DNA from: Cytophagales bacterium UBA2561
GTDB taxonomy: Bacteria; Bacteroidota; Bacteroidia; Cytophagales; Thermoflexibacteraceae
Assembly (NCBI GenBank): GCA_002340355.1
Contig: DDLX01000015.1
Span: 122,563 to 186,562 of the forward strand
Direction of reading: 5' to 3'
DNA length: 64,000 nt
In this document: piece after piece, positions 43,543 through 52,905 of the stretch
How positions within the stretch are numbered: the first letter of the stretch is position 1
Layout of the letters: every line of letters begins with the position of its first letter
Made by a program: the position numbers and the translations under genes
Notes under the pieces: generated by a model
The model's input: the letters and a program-made list of their open reading frames with translations, nothing else
Told to the model about the DNA's origin: nothing
Databases searched by the model: none

Positions 43543-45642
43543 ATGAGACTTCTAAAGCAATTTTGGTTTGGGTGGGTCTTTTTTTTGTGCTTTGGGCATA
43601 TTAGTTTAGCACAAGAAAAGGACTCTTTAGCAGGTAAATCAATTCAAGAGCGTATTCTAGTAATGCGTGAGATGGCGGTTGCTAGCATGTACAAAAGCCC
43701 AACTGATGCCCTCAAATTTGGGAAACAAGCCCTTTTTCTAGCTGAGGAAGGGGAATTAGCTATGGAAACCGCACGTTGCTATGAACTCATTGCTCGTCTA
43801 TGTGCCAATCAGGTGAATTACCTACAAGCTACTGAATATTATATTCGAGCCTTAACTTATTATGAAAAAGTAAACAATCGAAATGCCATAGGATTTACGT
43901 GTAATCTGATTGGACGAGTTTATACCGATTTAAAGCAATATCATATCGCTTCTCGTTATTTTTTTAAAGCTTTAGATATTGGTAAAAAATCTGAAAACCA
44001 GACTTTAATAGCTGATTCCTACCGAAATTTAGCCTATCATTTTGCAATGCAGGAATATTATGAAAGTGCTTTGCAGTACAATGATAAAGCCCTTAAAATT
44101 TATGAATCAACCAAAAATATGCGGGGAATGGGATCGATTTGTAATACTTTTGGTGAAATTTATAAAAACACTGAACGTCCTAAACAAGCCTTACCTTTCC
44201 TGAATAAAGCCTTCGAAATTTATTCTCAATTTGGAGAAGAATGGGAAATTGTAACGACACTAAGCTTGACGGGAGAGGCTTATTTTATGATGGGAAATTT
44301 TGAAAGGGCTGAAATCTATTATGATAGAACCCACAAAAAAGCCTTCAAAATGAATCATCAAAGGGCATTATTAACAAATATTCGGAATTTTGCGCGTTTG
44401 TATAGAGCTATGGGACTTCATCGTAGAGCCAATCGGTATTATGAAAATTATAATGAAATTTATGAATCAGTATATAATAGTCATTCTTTACAACAAACTT
44501 CATTCTTACAAACACTTTATGAGATTGATAAAAAAGAAGCAGAGATTAAACTTCTGAATCAAAAAGGAGAACTACAAACTCGTATTAATTATATTTTAGC
44601 GGCTAGTTCGATTATCTTTTTAATGTTTGTATTTTTCTTATGGAAATCAATTCGTTCAAAGAATCGAGCTTATAATTTATTAGAAAAACAAACTCGAGAA
44701 ACCCAACGCCAAAAAGAAATTGCGCAACAACGAGCAGTAGAATCTAAGAGAGTGGCTGAAGAACTTACGGCTGTGAATCAACAATTGAAAGAGACTCAAT
44801 ACAGTCTTGAAAAAGCCCTTGCCCAAGAGCAAAAAAGTAAAGCTCAGCTCCGAAAAACTTACGAAGAACTCAAAAATGCTCAAGCTCAATTAGTACAATC
44901 TGAAAAAATGGCAAGCTTAGGACAACTAACCGCAGGAATTGCACACGAAATAAACAATCCAATTAATTTTATTTATGCAGGTTCAGAGGCGATGCGTGAT
45001 GTTCTTGAGGGACTTTTTGAAGATTTAGAACCTCTTTTAGGGCAGGAGGGAGCAGGTGAACTCATTGATAAAGATGAGGTTGAAGAATATAAAGAAGATG
45101 TGTTTGAACTTCTAGAAAGTTTACGAACAGGAGCCAAACGAACTGCAGATATTGTGAAAGGTCTGCGTACCTTTTCACGACTGGATGAGGATGCCCTTAA
45201 AGATGTTGATTTACATGAAAATATTGATTCGACTTTATCTATTTTACGTAATCAGTTTAAGGAAAAAGTAGAAATTGTTAAAGATTATTCCCCTGATATC
45301 CAAAAAGTTGAATGTTATCCAGGTCCTCTGAATCAGGTCTTTATGAATATTTTAGCCAATGCGATTCAAGCCATTGATGAAACAGGACACGTTTTTATTA
45401 TGACTCGTAAATCGGGGGGTATGGTTCGGATTCATATCAAAGATACGGGCAAAGGAATGTCACAAGAGATTAAACAACGTATTTTTGAGCCTTTTTATAC
45501 AACCAAAGATGTTGGTGAAGGAACAGGCTTGGGGCTTTCAATTTCGCATGGAATTATTGAGAAACATGGAGGTACAATTGATGTCGTCAGCGCACTCAAT
45601 GAGGGAGCAGAATTTATTATTTCTTTGCCAGAAAGACGATAA
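43543..45642 (+). CDS. TPR-repeat sensor histidine kinase
   Basis: A 699-residue kinase. Start ATG 43543 (MRLLKQF) is preferred over an in-frame TTG 27 nt upstream. A signal sequence (about residues 1-23) leads to an exported region with several TPR motifs (about 35-300), one transmembrane helix near residues 355-372, a long coiled coil, and the kinase core. The H box is HEINNP with His near residue 467; the N box NILANAIQAID, the G1 box DTGKGM and the G2 box GTGLGLSIS follow. The core is complete, so it should be active. No response regulator gene is adjacent. Confidence 0.93.
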   Translation: MRLLKQFWFGWVFFLCFGHISLAQEKDSLAGKSIQERILVMREMAVASMYKSPTDALKFGKQALFLAEEGELAMETARCYELIARLCANQVNYLQATEYYIRALTYYEKVNNRNAIGFTCNLIGRVYTDLKQYHIASRYFFKALDIGKKSENQTLIADSYRNLAYHFAMQEYYESALQYNDKALKIYESTKNMRGMGSICNTFGEIYKNTERPKQALPFLNKAFEIYSQFGEEWEIVTTLSLTGEAYFMMGNFERAEIYYDRTHKKAFKMNHQRALLTNIRNFARLYRAMGLHRRANRYYENYNEIYESVYNSHSLQQTSFLQTLYEIDKKEAEIKLLNQKGELQTRINYILAASSIIFLMFVFFLWKSIRSKNRAYNLLEKQTRETQRQKEIAQQRAVESKRVAEELTAVNQQLKETQYSLEKALAQEQKSKAQLRKTYEELKNAQAQLVQSEKMASLGQLTAGIAHEINNPINFIYAGSEAMRDVLEGLFEDLEPLLGQEGAGELIDKDEVEEYKEDVFELLESLRTGAKRTADIVKGLRTFSRLDEDALKDVDLHENIDSTLSILRNQFKEKVEIVKDYSPDIQKVECYPGPLNQVFMNILANAIQAIDETGHVFIMTRKSGGMVRIHIKDTGKGMSQEIKQRIFEPFYTTKDVGEGTGLGLSISHGIIEKHGGTIDVVSALNEGAEFIISLPERR

Positions 45643-45658
45643 TTTTAAAGACCTCATA

Positions 45659-46861
45659 TTACGAGGAGATCTGTTCATGAAGTTTCTTTTCCAATCGTTC
45701 CAACTGGATTTTTCTATCAAAAAAAGTTAGTGCTGTTTTACGTCCATTATCTCCAAGTCTTTGCTGTTCGGATAATGTTAAATTCTGAATTTTTAAGATA
45801 TTTTTTGCTAAACTCTTATAATCTTTTGGAGCAGAAACAAAACCAACTGAAGAATGCTGGATAATGTCTGCACTTTCACCTCCACCACTCTGCAAAATAG
45901 GACGACCTACCGCCATTGCTTCATAAATTTTAGAAGGAAATGTTCCATAAACTTCTGCTTTTTGAATTACTAAAACTGCATCAAATTGATGCAAAATACG
46001 AGGAACTTCTGTTTGATTAACTGCCAAATGTAAGAAAATTCCTTTATTCGGATTATGCTCCAAGTATTGCTCTAATTTTTTGCGGTCAGCACCATCACCA
46101 TAAATATGTAATTCAGTATTTAGATTATTGAAATTCAAATTTTTACATAACTCTAAAACATCCTGAGCAATACCTAATAATCCTGCATAAACTAAACGAA
46201 ATGGGCGTTCATTTTGATGATTTGAAATAGGGGTTTGAAAAAATAATTTACAATCAGTTCCTGTTCGATAAAGTACTGTTTTTCTAGAGGAAATAGTATG
46301 TTGTAAATGTATTAAAATTTCTTCTGATTGTCCTATACATAAGTCAGCTTGACGATATAAAAATTTTTCAGATTTAGTTAAAATTTGAAATAGAAATGGC
46401 GAGCGTACTGCTCCTAAATCTAACAAAGCACGAGGCCACAAGTCAGATAAATTAAGCACAAATTTAGCTTTGACCTTACGTGCCAAAATCCATCCTGAAA
46501 ATCCTAATAAAAGTGGTGGAGACTGAACAAAAATAATATCGGGTTTAAATTTTCGAAGTCTGAAAAATGCTCCTAAAATGGAAACTGCCATAGAACACAT
46601 TCCAATTATCCGCCAAATTAGTTTATTTGAAACAGTTGGAAAGAGTGGAAAACGCCAAATTTTAATTTGTTCTTGAGTCTCTGAAAAACAGATTTTTCGG
46701 CGATATTCTTTCAGAATTTTACCTGTTGGATAGTGTGGTAAGAAAGTAAAAACTTCTACTGCATGTCCTTTTTTTTGGAGTGCGCTAGCCGTATAATGAA
46801 TGCGAGAAGCACAAGCTCCTCGCTCAGGGGGATAATTAGGGGTGAGAAAAGCAATTTTCAT
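45659..46861 (-). CDS. Glycosyltransferase family 4
   Basis: A 400-residue GT-B glycosyltransferase, similar to WcaI/WbuB-type enzymes that build surface polysaccharides. The N-terminal MKIAFLTPNYPPERGACASR is typical (acceptor domain). A C-terminal donor-binding motif with EVYGTFPSKIYEAMAVGRPIL carries the conserved Glu pattern. One hydrophobic stretch near residues 86-103 suggests membrane association. Donor and acceptor sugars are unknown. The stop lies 16 nt from that of the convergent kinase gene. Confidence 0.93.
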   Translation of the reverse strand: MKIAFLTPNYPPERGACASRIHYTASALQKKGHAVEVFTFLPHYPTGKILKEYRRKICFSETQEQIKIWRFPLFPTVSNKLIWRIIGMCSMAVSILGAFFRLRKFKPDIIFVQSPPLLLGFSGWILARKVKAKFVLNLSDLWPRALLDLGAVRSPFLFQILTKSEKFLYRQADLCIGQSEEILIHLQHTISSRKTVLYRTGTDCKLFFQTPISNHQNERPFRLVYAGLLGIAQDVLELCKNLNFNNLNTELHIYGDGADRKKLEQYLEHNPNKGIFLHLAVNQTEVPRILHQFDAVLVIQKAEVYGTFPSKIYEAMAVGRPILQSGGGESADIIQHSSVGFVSAPKDYKSLAKNILKIQNLTLSEQQRLGDNGRKTALTFFDRKIQLERLEKKLHEQISS

Positions 46862-47136
46862 AAGAAAAAATCACATTGATAACGACATTAAAAAGGAGGT
46901 AATTTTTTGATATACAATATTTTATATTAAATTCTTAGCCTAAAATGATATTCTTATTAATTTCATAACTACTTAATAAACAATGTCTGAATTTTTGATT
47001 TGTTAAAAACACGCATAATTTATAATCTGGCATTATGTATGTTAACAATAAACCCCTCTAAACGAGCAAGTTTCTAACTTGTTTTTTTGTAAATTATTAA
47101 TAACTAAAATAATTAATGATAGTTTTACCATATGTC

Positions 47137-47393
47137 ATGCGTGAAGTTCGCTTTGCCCCAAGAAAACAAAAATCTGGAAATTATAGCCTCCAAGTTAGCT
47201 TAAAAATCCGAACAACATGGATTTTACTGGTGAAAAAAGTTTAGGAATAAAAGTAAATCCTGAAGAATGGGATAAAAAATTAATGTTGTTCAAAGAAATG
47301 CACCAAAATAAAAATCACAGGCGAGTTACACGTAATAAAAACAAATGGCAGCTATTAAGCCTGAAAAAAAACTTAGGATTTCAAGAGGATTAA
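47137..47393 (+). pseudogene. Decayed tyrosine recombinase N-terminal fragment
   Basis: The first frame from ATG 47137 reads MREVRFAPRKQKSGNYSLQV and stops after about 35 codons. A different frame then reads FTGEKSLGIKVNPEEWDKK, stopping at 47391. Together they resemble the Arm-DNA-binding N-terminus of Bacteroidota tyrosine integrases. The catalytic domain is absent. A frameshift and truncation explain the arrangement. Identification rests on the short GIKVNPEEWD-like pattern. Confidence 0.55.
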
Positions 47394-47500
47394 TAAAAAG
47401 AGAAATAACGAGATAATGCTATTTTCTACTGAAAGTCCCCACCTCTAACGTCCGAAACGACTTTTGTTTTCTCCTTTTCGTGAAAATACAAAAAAGTTTT

Positions 47501-47592
47501 AGAGGCTGTTTAAATTTTAAATAAAAAATTGATAATCAAATTTTTACATAAATTCCCTAAAGGTATTTTTCAAAAATTTTTAAACAACCTCT
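47501..47592. repeat. 92-bp element with terminal inverted repeats (MITE-like)
   Basis: The left end AGAGGCTGTTTAAATTTT is an imperfect inverted copy of the right end AAATTTTTAAACAACCTCT. The interior contains TTGATAATCAA. A solo right end is found near 21613. No transposase is encoded, so it is non-autonomous if mobile. Confidence 0.6.
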
Positions 47593-47610
47593 TAGATCAT
47601 AAAAAATAGT

Positions 47611-49107
47611 TTAATAAGAATATTCTGTACCTTGTTTACCATCTTTGAGTTGTACCCCAATGGTATTTAAATCGTCCCGAATTTTGTCCGAAGTACCATA
47701 ATCTTTTTTGGCACGAGCTTCATGACGCAATTCAATCAACAAACTAATCAAGTCATCAGTCAATTGATTTTCAGCTTCAGCTTCTTTCTGGAGTCCAAGA
47801 ACATCGGCGAGCATTCCTTCAAAAGTCTTTTTTGCAAATTCAAATGTTTCTGCTGAAATTTTAGAAGAATCTAACTGCTTGTTTTTAAAGGCATTAAACT
47901 TGCTTGAAAGCTCAAATAAAGAGGCTAATGTTTTGGCAGTATTAAAATCATCACTCATAAATTCGTAGCAAGACTCAGTCAGTTGGCGTAATTCAGTATC
48001 TTGTTTTTCGTCCAATTTTTTAGGTTGGTGCGAAAGATGAGGCAAAATATCCAATGTATTGATTAATTTTTTAAATCCTTTTTCGGCTGCTTGCAATGCC
48101 GAATTTGAAAAATCAATTGGACTTCGATAATGTGCTTGCAAAATAAAAAACCGCACTGTCATCGGCGAATAGGCTTGCTCCAAACGAGGGTGATTTCCTG
48201 CAAAAAACTCCTCAGTTGTAATAAAATTTCCTGCCGACTTGCTCATTTTTGCCCCGTCAATCGTAATCATATTGTTGTGCATCCAATAATTGACAGGTTG
48301 GCAACCGTGCGCGCCTATACTTTGAGCAATTTCGGCTTCGTGGTGAGGAAATTGTAAATCCATACCTCCACCGTGAATATCAAATGTTTTTCCTAAATAT
48401 TTGGTACTCATTGCTGTACATTCCAAATGCCACCCAGGGAAACCTACACTCCAAGGCGATTCCCAGCGCATGATATGTTCAGGTTTAGCTTTTTTCCAAA
48501 GTGCAAAATCGTGGGAATGTTGTTTTTCATCTTGCCCTTCGGTATCACGGGTGTTTGTTTGTAATTCTTCTAAAATCTTACCCGAAAGCTCACCGTAATT
48601 TTCTGATTTTGAATATTTTTGTAAATCAAAATAAATGGAACCATCTACTTCATAAGCCCAGCCGTTATCCAAAATACGCTGAATAATCTTGATTTGCTCC
48701 AAAATATGTCCACTTGCCGTAGGTTCAATACTGGGCGGTAGATTATTCAATTGATTCATTGCCTCCCGATATCGAAGCGTATAAGTTTGGACAATTTCCA
48801 TCGGTTCGAGTTGTTCGAGACGGGCTTTTTTGGAAACCTTATCTTCTCCTTGTTCTGCCACTTCGTCTTCTAAATGTCCAACATCTGTTATATTACGTAC
48901 ATAACGAACTTTATTGCCCAAAAATCGAAAGTAGCGAGTGACGACATCAAAGGTAATAGCAGAACGAGCGTGTCCCAGATGTGGATCTCCATAAACGGTT
49001 GGACCACAGAGATAAACTCCAACATATCCTTTTTGAATAGGCTTAAAAACTTCTTTCTGATTGGTTAAAGAATTATGAATAGTTACTTGATATTTTTCTG
49101 TTATCAT
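47611..49107 (-). CDS. cysS: Cysteine--tRNA ligase
   Basis: A 498-residue class I aminoacyl-tRNA synthetase that charges tRNA-Cys. Start MITEKYQVTI is chosen because it fits the family N-terminus; a longer frame upstream is not family-like. The zinc-ligand Cys34 lies in LCGPTVYGD, the HIGH motif is HLGH at 43-46, and the KMSKS motif lies near residues 286-290 (GAKMSKSAGN). Zinc ligands in WHLEC and HHEAE are present. Monocistronic; normal length. Confidence 0.98.
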   Translation of the reverse strand: MITEKYQVTIHNSLTNQKEVFKPIQKGYVGVYLCGPTVYGDPHLGHARSAITFDVVTRYFRFLGNKVRYVRNITDVGHLEDEVAEQGEDKVSKKARLEQLEPMEIVQTYTLRYREAMNQLNNLPPSIEPTASGHILEQIKIIQRILDNGWAYEVDGSIYFDLQKYSKSENYGELSGKILEELQTNTRDTEGQDEKQHSHDFALWKKAKPEHIMRWESPWSVGFPGWHLECTAMSTKYLGKTFDIHGGGMDLQFPHHEAEIAQSIGAHGCQPVNYWMHNNMITIDGAKMSKSAGNFITTEEFFAGNHPRLEQAYSPMTVRFFILQAHYRSPIDFSNSALQAAEKGFKKLINTLDILPHLSHQPKKLDEKQDTELRQLTESCYEFMSDDFNTAKTLASLFELSSKFNAFKNKQLDSSKISAETFEFAKKTFEGMLADVLGLQKEAEAENQLTDDLISLLIELRHEARAKKDYGTSDKIRDDLNTIGVQLKDGKQGTEYSY

Positions 49108-49712
49108 TGGACTTATAGAAGATAAATGCGACTTATTTTTGAAGACGTAAAGGAAATACGAAATTTTAAGAACTAAAAATAAAAGTATTTTTTGAGTTGA
49201 AAAAATCCAAACTTTATTTTTTTGTTGTGAAGCAATCGGCAAAATGAAATGAATCTTAAATTTAAAACTCTTCATTTAGGTGAAATACCGAGTAAAGAAG
49301 ACTTTTTACCGTCCAAAAAGGGAATTTCAGAGATAAAATAAATAAAACAGTCGAAAATTTCGGTGCAAGCAAGAAACCCCATCGTATAATTAACTAGAAA
49401 TCGAATTGTTTTGTAAAATACAGTTTTTTTACTTTAGGAGGTTACAAGGTGTTTTTTCTCAAACTTTTTTCCCAAATTCATTTTTAATTGTCTAAAATGA
49501 AACATACATCTGAATAATCAGCAACTTTATCGAATAATCCCATACAAATTGAACCGATTACAAACAAATCGGATTAAATACGTAGGTCATCAAGGTCAGG
49601 TTTTTTCAATGGTGACCCAAACAAAGATTAATGTTAATATTTTGACTATCAACTTTTTACTCAATTTTTGAGCAAAAAGCCTTCCAAAAATACAACAACA
49701 AGAAAACCGTTT

Positions 49713-52529
49713 ATGGTCGATACAACCAATACGTTTGAGCAACTTGACCCCAAGAAATACATTATTATCAAGGGAGCGAGAGTCAATAATTTGAAAAGTT
49801 TGAGCGTGGCGATTCCTCGTAATAAGCTAGTGGTTATCACAGGCTTATCAGGCTCAGGTAAGTCTTCACTAGCATTTGATACGCTGTTTGCCGAAGGGCA
49901 GCGAATGTATGTAGAAAGTCTTAACTCATATGCTCGGCAATTTCTTGGGCGTATGGAAAAACCTGAAGCTGATTATATCAAAGGCATTTCGCCCGCAATT
50001 GCTGTCGAACAAAAGGTCAATACTCGAAACCCACGTTCGACCGTGGGGACAACCACCGAAATTTATGATTATCTTAAATTACTTTTTGCTCGGTTAGGAA
50101 AAACGATTTCACCCATTTCAGGGCAAGAGGTTCGGAGAAATACTGTAACTGATGTGGTTAATTTTTTGAAAGAAAAACCTGAAGGACAAAAATTTATGGT
50201 ACTTGCCCCTTTGGTTATTCATCAAGAAAGAACAACCGCTGACGAGCTTAAAATTTTATTACAAAAAGGTTTTTCAAGAGTTTGGATAGATGACCAAATT
50301 CAGTTTTTAGAAGATATTCTAGAACAAGATTTTGATGATAGAAATACGCCTTTATTTGTCTTAATTGACCGAAATATGGTACGTTATGAAGATGAAGATA
50401 ATGTATTTCGGATGACAGATTCGATACAAACCGCATTTTATGAGGGTAAAGGGGAATGTGTAATTGCCCTAATTGGAGATAAAAACTATTCGTTTTCGGA
50501 TAAATTTGAAGCAGATGGTATTACTTTCGAAGAACCCAGCGTTAATTTTTTCAGCTTCAATAATCCTTACGGAGCATGTAAAACGTGTGAAGGATTTGGG
50601 AAGATCTTAGATATTGATGAGGGAATGGTTATTGACGAACATTTATCAGTATATGATGGTGCTATCATTCCTTGGCGAAGTGAAAAAATGAAGGAAGAAT
50701 GGTTAAAACCGCTACTCAGAACAGGAATTGAATTTGATTTTCCAATTCACCGAGCGTATGAAGATTTAGATCAATTTCAAAAGCAATTACTCTGGGATGG
50801 AAACGAATATTTTCATGGTCTAACAGAATTCTTTGATTTCTTAAAAAGCAATACACATCAAATTAAATATCGGGTAATGTTATCTCGTTATCGGAATAAG
50901 ATAGTTTGTCCTGATTGTCGAGGCACGCGCTTACGGAAAGATGCCCAATACGTTAAGTTTGCCGAAAAATCTATTTCGGATATTGTATTAATGCCTGTAG
51001 AAGAGGCATATGACTTCTTTCAAAATGTTAAATTGAACGAAAGAGAGCAAAAAATTGCACAGCGTCTATTAACCGAAATTCGTAACCGATTAGAGTATTT
51101 AAATCAAGTAGGTTTGGGATATTTAACCCTGAATCGTTTGACGGGAACACTTTCGGGTGGCGAATTTCAACGTATTAAGTTGGCAACTTCCTTGGGGAGT
51201 GCTTTAGTTGGTTCAATGTATATTTTAGATGAACCTAGTATTGGTTTGCATCCACGAGATACCCAAAATTTAGTATCCGTACTCAAACGTTTAAGAGATT
51301 TAGGAAATACGGTGATTGTTGTTGAACATGAAGAGGAAGTTATCAAAAATAGTGACCAAATTATAGATATTGGATTGGATGCAGGAAGTTTAGGAGGGAA
51401 TTTAATTTTTCAGGGGACAGTTTCAGACCTAATGGCAAAAGAAGCCAAGGGTTATACGGCAGACTATATGCAAGGCAGACGAGAAGTTCCTCTGCCTCAA
51501 AGACGTAGAAAGCCTACGGAGTTTATTAGTATTGAAAATGCGAAAGCCCATAATCTAAAAAATATCTCAACTAAAATCCCATTACATAGCTTAACAGTCA
51601 TAACAGGAGTAAGTGGTTCAGGAAAAAGTACTTTAATCCGAAAAGTACTCTATCCTGCTTTGTGTAAGCATTTAGGGCTAGGATTTTCAGGGGAATATGA
51701 ATCAGTTTTGTTGGGTGGCAACCTAAAAAGCATTACAGGTATAGAACTGATTGATCAAAATCCAATTGGGAAATCATCTCGTTCAAATCCAGTAACTTAT
51801 GTAAAAGCCTATGATGCTATTCGGGCATTATTTGTCAAACAGCCTATTGCAAAGCAACGAGGCTATAAGGCGGGTGTTTTCTCATTTAATACGAATGGGG
51901 GACGGTGCGAAGTCTGTCAAGGTGAGGGCTTTACCAAAGTTGAGATGCAATTTATGGCGGATATTTTGTTACCTTGTGAGTCCTGTCATGGAAAACGATT
52001 TAAACAAGAAGTCTTAGATGTAACCTATAAAAATCGAACAATTGCTGATGTTCTTGAAATGACAGTAAGTGATGCTCTTTTATTTTTTGCTCAAGAAGCG
52101 AAAATTGTGGAAAAATTACAACCGCTAGAGGATGTCGGTTTGGGATATATTAAATTGGGACAGTCTTCAGCAACGCTAAGTGGTGGAGAAGCTCAACGAG
52201 TTAAGTTAGCCGCATTTCTTACCAAAGGTAATCGCTCAAAGGAACATTTATTATTTATTTTTGATGAGCCAACGACAGGTTTACATTTTCATGACATTCG
52301 GAGATTAACTGAAGCCATCAATGCCTTGATTCGAATTGGACACACCGTAATTATTATTGAACATAATCCTGAAATAATTAAATCAGCAGATTGGTTAATT
52401 GATCTTGGACCTGAAGGTGGTGAGAAAGGAGGACAAGTTTGTTTTGAGGGAAAACCGGAAGATATGATTCAATTAAAAGATAATCATACAGCAAATTTTA
52501 TTCGTGAAAAGATAAGGATTTTGGCATAA
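49713..52529 (+). CDS. uvrA: Excinuclease ABC subunit A
   Basis: The 938-residue damage-recognition ATPase of nucleotide excision repair. An in-frame TTG at 49668 would add 15 residues, but the ATG at 49713 is preferred. Two ABC ATPase domains are complete: Walker A GLSGSGKSS near residue 45 and GVSGSGKST near 632, with signature LSGGEFQR and LSGGEAQR. Zinc fingers are visible in CKTCEGFG, CPDCRGTR and CEVCQGEG. The gene is intact and of usual length. uvrB is not in the window. Confidence 0.98.
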   Translation: MVDTTNTFEQLDPKKYIIIKGARVNNLKSLSVAIPRNKLVVITGLSGSGKSSLAFDTLFAEGQRMYVESLNSYARQFLGRMEKPEADYIKGISPAIAVEQKVNTRNPRSTVGTTTEIYDYLKLLFARLGKTISPISGQEVRRNTVTDVVNFLKEKPEGQKFMVLAPLVIHQERTTADELKILLQKGFSRVWIDDQIQFLEDILEQDFDDRNTPLFVLIDRNMVRYEDEDNVFRMTDSIQTAFYEGKGECVIALIGDKNYSFSDKFEADGITFEEPSVNFFSFNNPYGACKTCEGFGKILDIDEGMVIDEHLSVYDGAIIPWRSEKMKEEWLKPLLRTGIEFDFPIHRAYEDLDQFQKQLLWDGNEYFHGLTEFFDFLKSNTHQIKYRVMLSRYRNKIVCPDCRGTRLRKDAQYVKFAEKSISDIVLMPVEEAYDFFQNVKLNEREQKIAQRLLTEIRNRLEYLNQVGLGYLTLNRLTGTLSGGEFQRIKLATSLGSALVGSMYILDEPSIGLHPRDTQNLVSVLKRLRDLGNTVIVVEHEEEVIKNSDQIIDIGLDAGSLGGNLIFQGTVSDLMAKEAKGYTADYMQGRREVPLPQRRRKPTEFISIENAKAHNLKNISTKIPLHSLTVITGVSGSGKSTLIRKVLYPALCKHLGLGFSGEYESVLLGGNLKSITGIELIDQNPIGKSSRSNPVTYVKAYDAIRALFVKQPIAKQRGYKAGVFSFNTNGGRCEVCQGEGFTKVEMQFMADILLPCESCHGKRFKQEVLDVTYKNRTIADVLEMTVSDALLFFAQEAKIVEKLQPLEDVGLGYIKLGQSSATLSGGEAQRVKLAAFLTKGNRSKEHLLFIFDEPTTGLHFHDIRRLTEAINALIRIGHTVIIIEHNPEIIKSADWLIDLGPEGGEKGGQVCFEGKPEDMIQLKDNHTANFIREKIRILA

Positions 52530-52905
52530 ATAAGTTTCTCTGCAGAGAGAATTTCGAGGGAGACGGCTGAAATTCGGAATTAATAAGAGGTAGTCTTTGT
52601 TGAGTTGAAAAACTTACAAAAAAGCGTAAATTTGTACGAATAGCACGTGTGTACTTTTCAAGAAATCTAAAAACGTTTCTTCTTACAAATCAATGCGTTA
52701 GCCAAGAAGCCTCCTTAGGCACATTCCTCTTTATTTATAAAATAAATAAATTGATTTTTCAAGAGTTCTTTCGAAAATAGTCATGACCGAAAAACTTGAA
52801 GTTCATGCACATAACATGAAAAAAAGTAACTTGTAAATGGATTTTAGGTTTATTTTTCACGTTTTTTCATTGGATTTTCATTGGACTGATAGTCATTAAA
52901 TACAT
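52530..52905. other. Intergenic region with a promoter and long leader
   Basis: 376 bp between co-directional genes. A consensus promoter at 52605-52634 would give a leader of about 265 nt before the TPR gene. No RNA motif is recognised in the leader. Confidence 0.5.
52605..52634 (+). promoter_or_regulatory. Promoter with TTG-N19-TAAATTTG
   Basis: TTG at 52605-52607 and TAAATTTG at 52627-52634 match the Bacteroidota consensus, with a long leader downstream. Confidence 0.6.

Larger units (their letters stand above)
46862..47610. other. Intergenic region with integrase remnant and repeat element
   Basis: 749 bp with no intact gene. It holds a decayed recombinase N-terminus (47137-47393) and a terminal-inverted-repeat element (47501-47592). 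The rest is AT-rich with nothing recognised. Confidence 0.6.

Noticed and set aside
47137..47393. Functional integrase gene
   Set aside because: The frame is broken, and the catalytic Arg/His/Tyr domain is missing.
49108..49275. Fifty-six-codon N-terminal extension of cysS
   Set aside because: It is hydrophobic and not family-like; the synthetase N-terminus starts with MITEKYQ just before the CGPTVY motif.
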